From NCBI RefSeq assembly GCF_014651715.1, contig NZ_BMXK01000004.1, positions 62,001 to 126,000 of the forward strand: a DNA stretch of 64,000 nucleotides, written 5' to 3'. Position 1 is the stretch's first letter; every line of letters starts with the position of its first letter. The notes under the pieces were generated by a model. It had not been told where the DNA came from. It saw only the letters and a list, made by a program, of their open reading frames with translations, and made no database searches. The position numbers and the translations under genes were made by a program. Below are positions 37,223 to 45,231 of this stretch, one piece after another. Origin of the DNA: Zhihengliuella salsuginis. Its GTDB lineage: Bacteria; Actinomycetota; Actinomycetes; Actinomycetales; Micrococcaceae.

Positions 37223-37228
37223 ACGCTA
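37223..37228 (-). promoter_or_regulatory. Predicted -10 box of the riboswitch transcript
   Basis: TAGCGT on the minus strand, placed so that transcription would begin near 37216, the first base needed for the THI element. The -35 region is weak. Confidence 0.45.
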
Positions 37229-37395
37229 CCACGACGCCGCGTCGCCAGCACGGGCGCATCCAGCAGGACGGGGCCGCCCTGCTCGAGGGGCCGCGGCATC
37301 CACTGGACCGCCACCGACGCACGCTGCGCCCCGGGTTGTCCACAATCGCGGCCGCCCGGCCCACGGCCGATGGCATGTGCACCAGCATGGTGCCC

Positions 37396-37887
37396 ATGGG
37401 AATCAGATACTACGCATACACATGGCCTGCCGAAGACATCGACCAGGTCCTCCGGAATCCCGGAGCCGCGCTGTCAGTCGATCCGTTCGCCGATGCATGG
37501 CTCACCCCGCCGGATGAACAGCCCGACATGCTGTACCTGGACAAGATGTGGCCCGATTTCCAGCAACTGACCGCCTCTGATGGGCGCGAGCACCCGCGCC
37601 CGTGCCACCGCATGTTCGAGGGAGAGGTCAGCTACTGCGCCGATGAGGGCTGGTCCTGCTGGCACCCATGGATCAGGGCCATCGCCCCGGACGAGACCGG
37701 CGTCATCGCACGCGACCTCGCAGCACTCACGGACGCCGAGATCACCGCGCGGTTCGGCACGGGGAACACATCCGAGTCCCGGTTCAGGAACACCCGATCG
37801 ACGCTGTGCACCTACCTCGACACCGCCAGGAAATTCACCGAACGCGCCGCCGGGCAGGGGCGGGGCCTCGTGTACCTGATCGGATGA
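37396..37887 (+). CDS. DUF1877-like (YfbM-type) protein
   Basis: 163 residues, MGIRYYAYTWPAEDIDQVLRNP followed by LYLDKMWPDFQQLT. The opening and the LDKxWxxLH-like segment are typical of DUF1877, small proteins of unknown function often found near immunity or accessory genes. The start ATG 37396 is chosen from the family pattern; no clear ribosome site is visible. Divergent from the riboswitch unit. Confidence 0.65.
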   Translation: MGIRYYAYTWPAEDIDQVLRNPGAALSVDPFADAWLTPPDEQPDMLYLDKMWPDFQQLTASDGREHPRPCHRMFEGEVSYCADEGWSCWHPWIRAIAPDETGVIARDLAALTDAEITARFGTGNTSESRFRNTRSTLCTYLDTARKFTERAAGQGRGLVYLIG

Positions 37888-37898
37888 ATCCCCCGAGC

Positions 37899-38195
37899 TC
37901 ACTCCTCCGTGAGCTGCCGCATGAGCGCCGCGTCGTCGCGAACGCCCCAGAACTCGCGCAGCAGACCGTCCTCGAAGCGCATGAACCGGGCGTAGCTGAT
38001 GGCGACCTCGCGGCCGGTCGCGGGGACGCCGTTGAGCTCGCCGCTGTGCGTGCCGTGGAACGTGCAGTTGAGCGGCACCATTTCGCCGTCCGCAACAAGA
38101 TGGTGGATCTCCCAGCGCATGTCGGGGAAGACCCCCAGGAGCCACTTCATGACCCAGCGCCATCCCTCCGGGGCCGTGGCCTCCCGCGGGCTCAT
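37899..38195 (-). CDS. Short SnoaL-like (NTF2-fold) protein
   Basis: 98 residues, starting ATG 38195 with AAGGAGGGGAGAAGG just upstream. FPDMRWEIHHLVADGEMVPLNCTFHGTHSGELNGVPATGREV matches the later two thirds of SnoaL/ester-cyclase proteins, which usually have about 130-150 residues. The N-terminal helix with the usual substrate-pocket residues is missing, yet the ribosome site is strong, so this may be a genuine short form or a trimmed remnant. Confidence 0.7.
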   Translation of the reverse strand: MSPREATAPEGWRWVMKWLLGVFPDMRWEIHHLVADGEMVPLNCTFHGTHSGELNGVPATGREVAISYARFMRFEDGLLREFWGVRDDAALMRQLTEE

Positions 38196-38264
38196 AGTCC
38201 TTCTCCCCTCCTTGAAACCGGAGTTTCCTCTGCGATCTGCCGGGGGTCAAGGGGCCGTCGTCGT

Positions 38265-39008
38265 TCAGATGAGCAGGTTCACCGCGCCGAGTGCGGTCAG
38301 GACCAGCACGGCGACCTCGAATACCTTCTGCGGGATCCGCGAAGCGAGCCAGCGGCCGGCGAAGGCCCCGGCGACGACGAGCGGGACGAGCGAGACGGCG
38401 ATGGCGAAGATGTGCGCATCTAGCAGGCCGAGGCCGATCTGGAACGGCAGCTTCGCCAGGTTCACGACGAAGAAGAAGTAGGCGGCGGTGCCGAGGAAGG
38501 CCTTCACGGGCAAGCGCATCGAGAGCAGGTACAGGCTCATGACGGGTCCGCCGGCGTTGGCGACCATGGTCGTGAACCCGCCGAGCGTCCCGTAGCCGTA
38601 ACCGGCGGCGCGCGACGGCGAGGGGACAGCATCGGCGCGCGCCCTCTCCCGGCGCTGCCAGAGAGCGAAGCCCAGCAGCGCGAGCAGGATCGCCCCGATG
38701 ACGCGGCGCACGACGTCGTCCGTGGAGGCGCCCAGGAACACCGCGCCGACGACCATGCCGGCCAGCACGCCAGGGACCAGCCTGCGCAGGGTGCGCCAGT
38801 CGACGTCGTTCCGGTACATCCACACGGCGAAGAGGTCGCCGACGATCAGGAGCACGAGCAGCGCGCCTGTGGACTCGCGGGCCGGCAGGACGGCGGCGAA
38901 GAGCGCGACGCAGAGGGTCCCGGCTCCGGGCAGGGCGGTCTTCGCGAAGCCCGCGAGCAGGGCACCGAAGCCGAGGACCACCCAGCCGAGGACATCGAGT
39001 TCGATCAC
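38265..39008 (-). CDS. TSUP (TauE/SafE) family sulfite/organosulfonate exporter-like
   Basis: 247 residues, seven to eight hydrophobic segments, with the family pattern GFGALLAGFAKTALPGAG near the N-terminus and GFTTMVANAGGPVMSLYLL in the middle. GTG start at 39008; TAAGGT (minus strand, 39015-39020) lies 6 nt upstream, so leaderless. Substrate unknown; sulfur compounds are typical. Confidence 0.88.
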   Translation of the reverse strand: MIELDVLGWVVLGFGALLAGFAKTALPGAGTLCVALFAAVLPARESTGALLVLLIVGDLFAVWMYRNDVDWRTLRRLVPGVLAGMVVGAVFLGASTDDVVRRVIGAILLALLGFALWQRRERARADAVPSPSRAAGYGYGTLGGFTTMVANAGGPVMSLYLLSMRLPVKAFLGTAAYFFFVVNLAKLPFQIGLGLLDAHIFAIAVSLVPLVVAGAFAGRWLASRIPQKVFEVAVLVLTALGAVNLLI

Positions 39009-39129
39009 CGGCCAACCTTATGCGAGAGCCGGCTCCACGGGCGGGATCGTGAAGCCGCGTGCGCCTTTGCTGATCGCAAGGGTGGCAGCCGGGCGCGCGA
39101 GGATCGCAGATGACGGTGGCGCGCGTGCC

Positions 39130-40797
39130 TCAGAGCTCGGTGACGATGCCCTCCTCGACCCGCCAGTGGCGGTCGGTCTTCACGGTCGCGAGCATCCGCC
39201 GGTCGTGGGTGACGAGCAGCAGCGTCCCCTCGTAGGATTCGAGCGCCTGTTCCAGCTGCTCGATGGCGGGCAGGTCGAGATGGTTGGTGGGCTCGTCGAG
39301 GACCAGGACGTTGACGCCCTGCGCCTGCAGGAGAGCCATGCCGGCGCGCGTTCGCTCCCCCGGCGACAGCTCGTCGACGGGCCGGTTCACGTGCTCGGCC
39401 TTGAGCCCGAACTTGGCCAGCAGGGTGCGCACCTCCGCCGGGGCCATCTCCGGGACGACGTCCTCGACAGCCGTGACGAGATTCCCGGCCCCGGCCAGCT
39501 GGGAACGCGCCTGGTCGATCTCGCCGATCTGGACGCTCGCGCCGAGGCTGGCGGTCCCCTCATCCGGCGTCTGGTGTCCCAGCAGCGCCCGCAGCAGCGT
39601 CGACTTCCCGGCGCCGTTGGGCCCGGTGATGCCGATCCGCTCCCCCGCGTTGACCTGTAGGGACACCGGGCCGAGCGTGAACGCCCCCTGCTTCAAGACG
39701 GCCCGGCTCAGCGTCGAGACCACCGAGCTGGAGCGGGGAGCGGAGCCGATGGTGAAGGCGAGCTGCCACTCCTTGCGGGGCTCCTCGACCTCCTCGAGCC
39801 GGGCGATCCGGCTCTCCATCTGGCGCACCTTCTGCGCCTGCTTCTCGCTCGATTCGCTCGCGGCCTTGCGCTTGATCTTGTCGTTGTCGGGGGACTTCTT
39901 CATCGCGTTGCGCACGCCCTGGCTCGACCACTCCCGCTGGGTGCGGGCGCGGGAGACGAGATCGGCCTTCTTGCCCGCGAACTCGTCGTACTTCTCGCGC
40001 TGGTGGCGGCGGACCGTCGCCCGCTCCTCCAGGTAGGCGTCGTAGCCGCCGCCGTACACGCGGTTCGCGCCCTGCGCCAGGTCGAGCTCCAGTACGCGCG
40101 TGACGCACCGCGAGAGGAATTCGCGGTCGTGGCTGACCAGCACCACTCCCCCGCGCAGGCCGCGGACGAAGCCCTCGAGCCGTTCGAGCCCGTCCAGGTC
40201 CAGGTCGTTGGTGGGCTCGTCCAGCAGGACGACGTCGAAGCGCGAGAGGAGGAGCGCGGCCAGTCCGACGCGGGCGGCCTGCCCGCCGGAGAGCGACGTC
40301 ATCAGGGTCTGTTCGGCCCGCACGCCGTCGAGGTCGAGGCCCAGATCGGCGAGAACCAGCGGGAGCCGTTCGTCGAGATCGGCCGCCCCGCTGGCCAGCC
40401 AGCGGTCGAGAGCCGCCGAATAGACGTCCGCGGGGTCGCCGCCTCCCATTGCCTGGGCCGCCGGGTCGCCGAGCGCCTCCGCCGCGGTCTCCATGTTCCG
40501 TGCCGCCTCGTCGCACCCCGTGCGGCGGCCGATGTAGGCGGCGACGGTCTCGCCGGGGACCCGCTCGTGCTCCTGCGGCAGCCAGCCGACGAACGCGTCG
40601 GAGGGGGCCAGCGTGACGGATCCGTCCTGGGGCGCGTCGACGCCGGCGAGCAGCTTGAGCAGCGTGGACTTGCCGGCGCCGTTGGCGCCGACGACCCCGA
40701 CGACGTCGCCCGGGGCGACCGTGAGATCAAGAGAATCGAAGAGCGTGCGGTGGCCGTACCCGCCGGCCAGGCCGTGGGCGACGAGTGTTGCGGTCAT
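39130..40797 (-). CDS. ABC-F family ATPase
   Basis: 555 residues, two ATP-binding domains with no membrane part. Walker A VGANGAGKST and TGPNGAGKST; signatures LSGGQAARVG and LSPGERTRAG; Walker B VLLDEPTNDLD and LVLDEPTNHLD. The linker (about 235-320) is long and basic, KKSPDNDKIKRKAASESSEKQ, like actinobacterial ribosome-acting ABC-F proteins related to antibiotic-resistance factors. It probably acts on the ribosome; any drug specificity is not visible. Confidence 0.9.
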   Translation of the reverse strand: MTATLVAHGLAGGYGHRTLFDSLDLTVAPGDVVGVVGANGAGKSTLLKLLAGVDAPQDGSVTLAPSDAFVGWLPQEHERVPGETVAAYIGRRTGCDEAARNMETAAEALGDPAAQAMGGGDPADVYSAALDRWLASGAADLDERLPLVLADLGLDLDGVRAEQTLMTSLSGGQAARVGLAALLLSRFDVVLLDEPTNDLDLDGLERLEGFVRGLRGGVVLVSHDREFLSRCVTRVLELDLAQGANRVYGGGYDAYLEERATVRRHQREKYDEFAGKKADLVSRARTQREWSSQGVRNAMKKSPDNDKIKRKAASESSEKQAQKVRQMESRIARLEEVEEPRKEWQLAFTIGSAPRSSSVVSTLSRAVLKQGAFTLGPVSLQVNAGERIGITGPNGAGKSTLLRALLGHQTPDEGTASLGASVQIGEIDQARSQLAGAGNLVTAVEDVVPEMAPAEVRTLLAKFGLKAEHVNRPVDELSPGERTRAGMALLQAQGVNVLVLDEPTNHLDLPAIEQLEQALESYEGTLLLVTHDRRMLATVKTDRHWRVEEGIVTEL

Positions 40798-40837
40798 CGA
40801 ACGATTCTCCCACGCGCACGTCGGCGCCGGTGCCGGG

Positions 40838-41296
40838 TCAGCGGCCGCACAGGTCCGGGCTCGACCAGGGCCAGTCGGCGATGATCCACGCGCGCACGTC
40901 CTCCGCCAGCGGCCCGTCGAGCTCGGCGCGGTCGGCGCGCACCCAGGACTGGACCGTCACGTCGTTGCCGGCGGAGGCCGACGGGTACAGATAGACGCAG
41001 CCGATCACCTGGCCCCCGGCGGGGTCCAGGACGGTGAAGGTGAAGCCCTTCCCGGCCGCGAAGTCGGCGGCGTGGCGCTGCAGGTCCACCAGGTTCCGCT
41101 CGGGGGTCATCCCCTCTTCGGGCGGCCAGGAGCCGTCCGGGTAGCCCGGCGTGGCGCGGATGTGCTCGATGCTCGACGTCCACGCAGCGAGGTCGGAGGC
41201 GTTGTGCTGCGGGCCGAGGGGCTCCAGGTGGAAGCGGTCGGTGTCCAGCGACGTCGGCGCCGCGAACCCCTCCGGCACGAATGGATGCTGGCTCAT
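40838..41296 (-). CDS. GNAT-like N-acetyltransferase
   Basis: 152 residues. FTFTVLDPAGGQVIGCVYLYPS fits the beta4 strand region of GNATs, and the protein starts with the L.PLGPQHN.. pattern of RimJ/L-like members. The acetyl-CoA loop QxxGxG is not well formed (RADRAELDGPLAEDV), so activity is uncertain. TATCAT (41303-41308) lies 6 nt before the ATG, so leaderless. Confidence 0.7.
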   Translation of the reverse strand: MSQHPFVPEGFAAPTSLDTDRFHLEPLGPQHNASDLAAWTSSIEHIRATPGYPDGSWPPEEGMTPERNLVDLQRHAADFAAGKGFTFTVLDPAGGQVIGCVYLYPSASAGNDVTVQSWVRADRAELDGPLAEDVRAWIIADWPWSSPDLCGR

Positions 41297-41367
41297 CTGC
41301 TGATGATACCGGCCGACCGGCGGGCTCCGACATGCGCGGGACCGCGGGAGTGGGGCACACTCGTGGC

Positions 41368-41808
41368 ATGGACGATCTTCGAGTGCCCCCGGGCCCCGGT
41401 GCGCCCCACGGCCTCCGTGTGCCCGCGGCAGAGCTCTTCGAGCAGTTCGCCCGGGCCTCCGGGCCCGGCGGACAGGGCGTCAACACGACCGACTCGCGGG
41501 TCCAGCTCAGTCTGGATCTGGGCACGACGACGGCGCTGGACGAGGTGCAGCGCGAACGGGTCCTGGCCCGGCTCGCCGACCGGCTGACGGGCACGGTGAT
41601 CACCATCGACGCCTCGGAGCACCGCTCGCAGTGGCGGAACCGGACCGCGGCGCGGCAACGGCTGGCCGCCCTCCTGCGCGACGCCGTCGTTCCGGCACTG
41701 GTCCGGCGGCCGACACGGCCGACGCGCGGTTCGCAGCGGCGCCGGCTGGACGCGAAGCGGCAGCGCGCGGACGTCAAACGTCACCGCCGGAGGCCGGGAG
41801 CCGACTGA
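41368..41808 (+). CDS. arfB: Peptidyl-tRNA hydrolase ArfB (ribosome rescue)
   Basis: 146 residues. The GGQ catalytic loop is clear: ASGPGGQGVNTTDSRVQL. The C-terminal tail is rich in Arg/Lys (RRLDAKRQRADVKRHRRR), as needed to enter the mRNA channel of stalled ribosomes. It hydrolyses peptidyl-tRNA on nonstop complexes. The ATG at 41368 gives the usual length. Confidence 0.92.
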   Translation: MDDLRVPPGPGAPHGLRVPAAELFEQFARASGPGGQGVNTTDSRVQLSLDLGTTTALDEVQRERVLARLADRLTGTVITIDASEHRSQWRNRTAARQRLAALLRDAVVPALVRRPTRPTRGSQRRRLDAKRQRADVKRHRRRPGAD

Positions 41809-41833
41809 CCGCCCGGCGCCCGGCGCCTGCCGG

Positions 41834-42607
41834 TCAGCTGCCGGCGACCCACCTCGAGAGCTTCTCCGCCGACACCTCGGCCAGCCACATCTGCCACTGC
41901 GGCCCGAAGGTGAAGCGGCGGGCGCCGAGCGCGGTGAGAGCGGCCAGGTCGCCGGCGGCGTGGCCGTTGACGGGGTGCACCGTCAGGTTGACGGGTACGC
42001 TGACCGCCTCGACGAGACGGGTCACGTCGTCGGCCGATGACAGCCCCACGGGGTAGACAGCGCGGGCGCCGGCCTGTTCCATCAGCTTCGCCCGCTCCAC
42101 CGCTTCGGCGAGCGGGTCGGCGAACACCTCCGGTCCGAACTTGAGGGCGTCGGTCCGCCCGTTGATGACGAATTCGACACCCGCCGCGTCGGCGGCCTGC
42201 CGGGCGGCGGCGATGTAGTCCGCGTGCTCGTTGCGGTCGCGGACGCGTCCACCCTCGGAGCGGACGACGTCCTCGATGTTGGCCCCGACCGCGCCGGCCT
42301 CGAGCACCCGTTCGATGAGCTCGGCGGGAGCCAGTCCGTAGCCGGACTCGACGTCCGCGCTCACGGGGACGTCGACCGCGCCGGTGATCCGCTTGACCAC
42401 CGCGAGGTGGTCGGCGAAGTCCATGTTCTCGCCGTCGGAGCTTCCGCTGGCGTCGGCGATGGGGTGGCTACCGGTCGTGATCCCCTCGAAGCCCGCGTCC
42501 ACAGCGGTGCGCGCGCTCCAGACGTCCCACACCGTGGGAAGGACGACCGCGCGGCCGGACTCGTGGGCTGCGGCCAGTGTGCTGGCAAGTTCTTTGACGT
42601 TCGGCAT
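41834..42607 (-). CDS. Isocitrate lyase/PEP mutase superfamily enzyme
   Basis: 257 residues. PTVWDVWSARTAVDAGFEGITTGS, then VSADVESGYG with metal-binding acids, and GANIEDVVRSEGG place it with the phosphonomutase/2-methylisocitrate-lyase-like group. Lyase-specific KKCGH is absent, so it is likely a C-C or P-C lyase/mutase of unknown substrate, as in many stand-alone PEP mutase-like genes. Confidence 0.87.
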   Translation of the reverse strand: MPNVKELASTLAAAHESGRAVVLPTVWDVWSARTAVDAGFEGITTGSHPIADASGSSDGENMDFADHLAVVKRITGAVDVPVSADVESGYGLAPAELIERVLEAGAVGANIEDVVRSEGGRVRDRNEHADYIAAARQAADAAGVEFVINGRTDALKFGPEVFADPLAEAVERAKLMEQAGARAVYPVGLSSADDVTRLVEAVSVPVNLTVHPVNGHAAGDLAALTALGARRFTFGPQWQMWLAEVSAEKLSRWVAGS

Positions 42608-42682
42608 GAAGATCTCCTCGGCTGTGTGCTCTCGCGATCGGGCATGGATGTCCGTCAGTGTCAGACTAGGTGCATTCTCCGC

Positions 42683-42910
42683 TCATGTCAGGTGGTCGAA
42701 TGGCGGAATCGGGTGCTGTTCGATCTGGATGGTTCCCGAGGGGCACAGGTACTCGGCCTCGCGGACCGCCTCCCACTCGCTCTCCGGCGGTTCGGGCTCC
42801 AGCAGTTCCACGAAACCGCGATTCTCGTCGCGGTTGCGGAAGACCCGGGGAGCGACGAGCCCGCAGTTGCCCGAGGCCACGCACATTGAACCGTGAACGG
42901 TGACTTTCAT
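42683..42910 (-). CDS. [3Fe-4S] ferredoxin
   Basis: 75 residues, start ATG 42910 with AGGAGAGGAGAAG upstream. Cys10, Cys16 and the Cys of LCPSG match the CxxxxxC...CP arrangement of small actinobacterial ferredoxins that usually serve cytochrome P450s. No P450 gene is present. It sits 67 nt downstream of a desaturase gene on the same strand, so it is probably that enzyme's electron donor. Confidence 0.88.
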   Translation of the reverse strand: MKVTVHGSMCVASGNCGLVAPRVFRNRDENRGFVELLEPEPPESEWEAVREAEYLCPSGTIQIEQHPIPPFDHLT

Positions 42911-42977
42911 CGGCTTCTCTCCTCTCCTGGTGCCGTGCACGGCACCCGTTGTCCTCGTCCTCTCGTCGGCCGGCTCG

Positions 42978-44060
42978 TCATCCTCGGTACCTCTGCACCA
43001 AGGGGCAGGCGAACGGATCCCGGTTCTTCAACCCGACCTGGTTGAGGTAGGAGACCACGGTGACGGAGGCGCCGGCCAGCGTCTCCTGCGCATAGGGGAT
43101 GCCGACCCGGCTGCAGTGCTCCCGCACGATCGCCTGCAGTGCCGGAAGGCTGGGCCGGGGCACGGCGGGAAACAGGTGGTGCTCGACCTGGAACTGGAGG
43201 CCGCCCAGCAGCAACCGGGCCAGGGGCCCGTCCACGACATTGCGCGACATCCGCACCTGCCGGCGCAGGAAATCGAGGTGGACGCCGGCGGGGACGATCG
43301 GCATGCCGATGTGGTTGAGCGCGAACGCCCCGCCCAGCAGGAGGCCGAAGGTGCCGATCTGGACCCCGACGAATGCGAAGGCCATGCCCATCGGCAGCAC
43401 GGCGAACAGCAGCGTCAGGTACGCCGCGTGTCGAACAATGATGAGCGCGAGCTCGGTGGCCCGATGCGGCACCGACCCGGCGCTGCAGAGCATCCTCAGG
43501 GAGGCGACGTGGAGGTTCAGGCCCTCCAGGAGCAGCAGCGGGACGAAGAAGTATCCCTGGCGGCGGGCGAGCCAGGCGCTCAGACCCTCGCGGCGATCGG
43601 TGGCCGCGGGGGTGAGGGCCAGCAGGTTGGACTCGATGTCCGGGTCAGTCCCTTCGCGGTTCGGATGCGCGTGATGGGTGTTGTGCTTGGCCATCCACCA
43701 GCTGAAGCTGAGGCCCATGAGCAGCCCGGAGATGATGCGCGAGGTCCATTCGTTCCACGACCGCGAAGCGAACACCTGACGGTGCGCGGCCTCGTGCGAG
43801 AGGAAGCCCAGCTGCGCCATCACGGCGCCGAAGAGCGCGGCGACGATCAGTTGGAGCCACGTCTCGCCCAGGAGTACGACGCCGGCCAGCACGGCCGCCA
43901 GCGCCAGCACCCACCCGCCGATCCGTGTCGCGTAGAACGCGTAGCGACGCCGCATCAGGCCGGCGTCGTGCACCGTCAGGCTCAGCTGGCGGTAGGACTC
44001 CACGTACTCTGCACGGGACAAGAGCGGCACCCATCCTTCTTGCGCGTGCCGTACTCGCAC
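42978..44060 (-). CDS. Membrane fatty acid desaturase
   Basis: 360 residues with the three histidine boxes HEAAH (89-93), HNTHH (126-130) and QVEHH (291-295), between two pairs of membrane helices. The QxxHH third box is typical of front-end or acyl-lipid desaturases. The start may be GTG 44060 or GTG 44030 (VPLLSRAEY, with AGAAGG 4 nt upstream). No cytochrome b5 domain is fused, fitting a separate ferredoxin partner. Confidence 0.9.
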   Translation of the reverse strand: MRVRHAQEGWVPLLSRAEYVESYRQLSLTVHDAGLMRRRYAFYATRIGGWVLALAAVLAGVVLLGETWLQLIVAALFGAVMAQLGFLSHEAAHRQVFASRSWNEWTSRIISGLLMGLSFSWWMAKHNTHHAHPNREGTDPDIESNLLALTPAATDRREGLSAWLARRQGYFFVPLLLLEGLNLHVASLRMLCSAGSVPHRATELALIIVRHAAYLTLLFAVLPMGMAFAFVGVQIGTFGLLLGGAFALNHIGMPIVPAGVHLDFLRRQVRMSRNVVDGPLARLLLGGLQFQVEHHLFPAVPRPSLPALQAIVREHCSRVGIPYAQETLAGASVTVVSYLNQVGLKNRDPFACPLVQRYRG

Positions 44061-44200
44061 GGCACTGCCGGTCGGTCTGCGCCCGGCTGACTAGCTGCTG
44101 AGGGCTACATTAGACAGGAATGCCCACCCGTTCAATGCCCTGCCCGCGGCACGACGACGGCGGGGCGGGCCGGCCGGGCGCCTCTGCTAGCGTCAGCCGC

Positions 44201-44500
44201 ATGCCCTGGACGTTCGCAGCCGAACTCGTCGAATGGCGCGGACCGGCCCCGTTCGTGTTCGCTCCGATGCCGACGGCGATGTCGGCCGAGCTGAAAGAGG
44301 CCGCGCGGCATCTCATGTACTGGGGTCAGATCCCGGTCTCCGCGACCATCGGCGACACCCGGTTCGATACCGCGGTGTGGCCCAAAGACGGGCGGTTCCT
44401 GGTCCCGATCAAGATGAACGTCCGGCGGGCGGAGAGCATCGACGTCGGCGACGTCGTCTCCATCGGTCTGGAGGTGCGCACGGGCCGGCTCAGGAGCTGA
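44201..44500 (+). CDS. DUF1905 protein
   Basis: 99 residues: MPWTFAAELVEWRGPAPFVFAP, IPVSATIGDTRFDTAVWP and FLVPIKMNVRRAESIDVGDVV are the DUF1905 beta-barrel pattern. Function unknown. TAGCGT (44188-44193) lies 7 nt before the ATG (leaderless). The gene end overlaps the convergent methyltransferase by 11 nt. Confidence 0.88.
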   Translation: MPWTFAAELVEWRGPAPFVFAPMPTAMSAELKEAARHLMYWGQIPVSATIGDTRFDTAVWPKDGRFLVPIKMNVRRAESIDVGDVVSIGLEVRTGRLRS

Positions 44501-45110
44501 CTTCGGCGGTTCCGGCGTTCCGCAGGACGGTGACGGCGAAGTCGGCGTCGTCGTGCCAGGCCTTGAGATCCCAGGTGGCGAACCGGTGCTCGACCCGCAG
44601 CCCGGCGTCCGCCACGTGGCGGTCGAAATCGGCGAGCGCCAGGTGCCGCGCCACGTGGAATCCGACGATGATGAAGCCCTCGGGGCTGACGCAGGCGGCG
44701 ACCCGGCGCAGCACCTCGGTCTCCGTTCCGGGCGCGAGGAAGACCATCACGTTCCCGGCCAGGAGCGCCGCGTCGAACGGCTGGGACTGCCCGAGCGAGT
44801 CCAGCTCCAGCTCGGACAGGTCGACGACGGCGTACGTCGGGCCAGGGTGATCCTGCCGGGCCGCGGCGATCAGCTCGGGATCGGCATCTACCCCGACGAC
44901 GTCGTGCCCGCGCGCGTGCAGCTCGCCGGCATGACGGCCCGGCCCGCAGCCGGCGTCGAGGATCCTGGCCCGGCGCGGAACCATGGCATCGACCAGCCGG
45001 GCCTCCCCGATCAGGTCCTCGCCCTCGGCGGCCATCTCGCGGAAGCGGCCGATGTACCACTGCGAGTGCCCGTCCTTGGTCTCTGTCACCCAACGCGTCG
45101 GTTCTGCCAT
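44490..45110 (-). CDS. Class I SAM-dependent methyltransferase
   Basis: 206 residues from ATG 45110. SAM motif LDAGCGPGRHAGELHARGHDVVGVDAD; later DAALLAGNVMVFLAPG and VSPEGFIIVGF. TACGAT (45117-45122) sits 6 nt before the ATG, so the longer upstream frame is discarded. Small-molecule substrate unknown. Confidence 0.86.
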   Translation of the reverse strand: MAEPTRWVTETKDGHSQWYIGRFREMAAEGEDLIGEARLVDAMVPRRARILDAGCGPGRHAGELHARGHDVVGVDADPELIAAARQDHPGPTYAVVDLSELELDSLGQSQPFDAALLAGNVMVFLAPGTETEVLRRVAACVSPEGFIIVGFHVARHLALADFDRHVADAGLRVEHRFATWDLKAWHDDADFAVTVLRNAGTAEVSS

Positions 45111-45231
45111 GGACCCATCGTAGTCGCGGCCTCCACGCGCGGGCACCTCTGATCGCCGTCCCCCGTCCGCAGGGCGTGCGCGTACAATCGGCACAGGAGC
45201 TGCCTCTGGTTCCCCTATGACGGGAGTCCGG

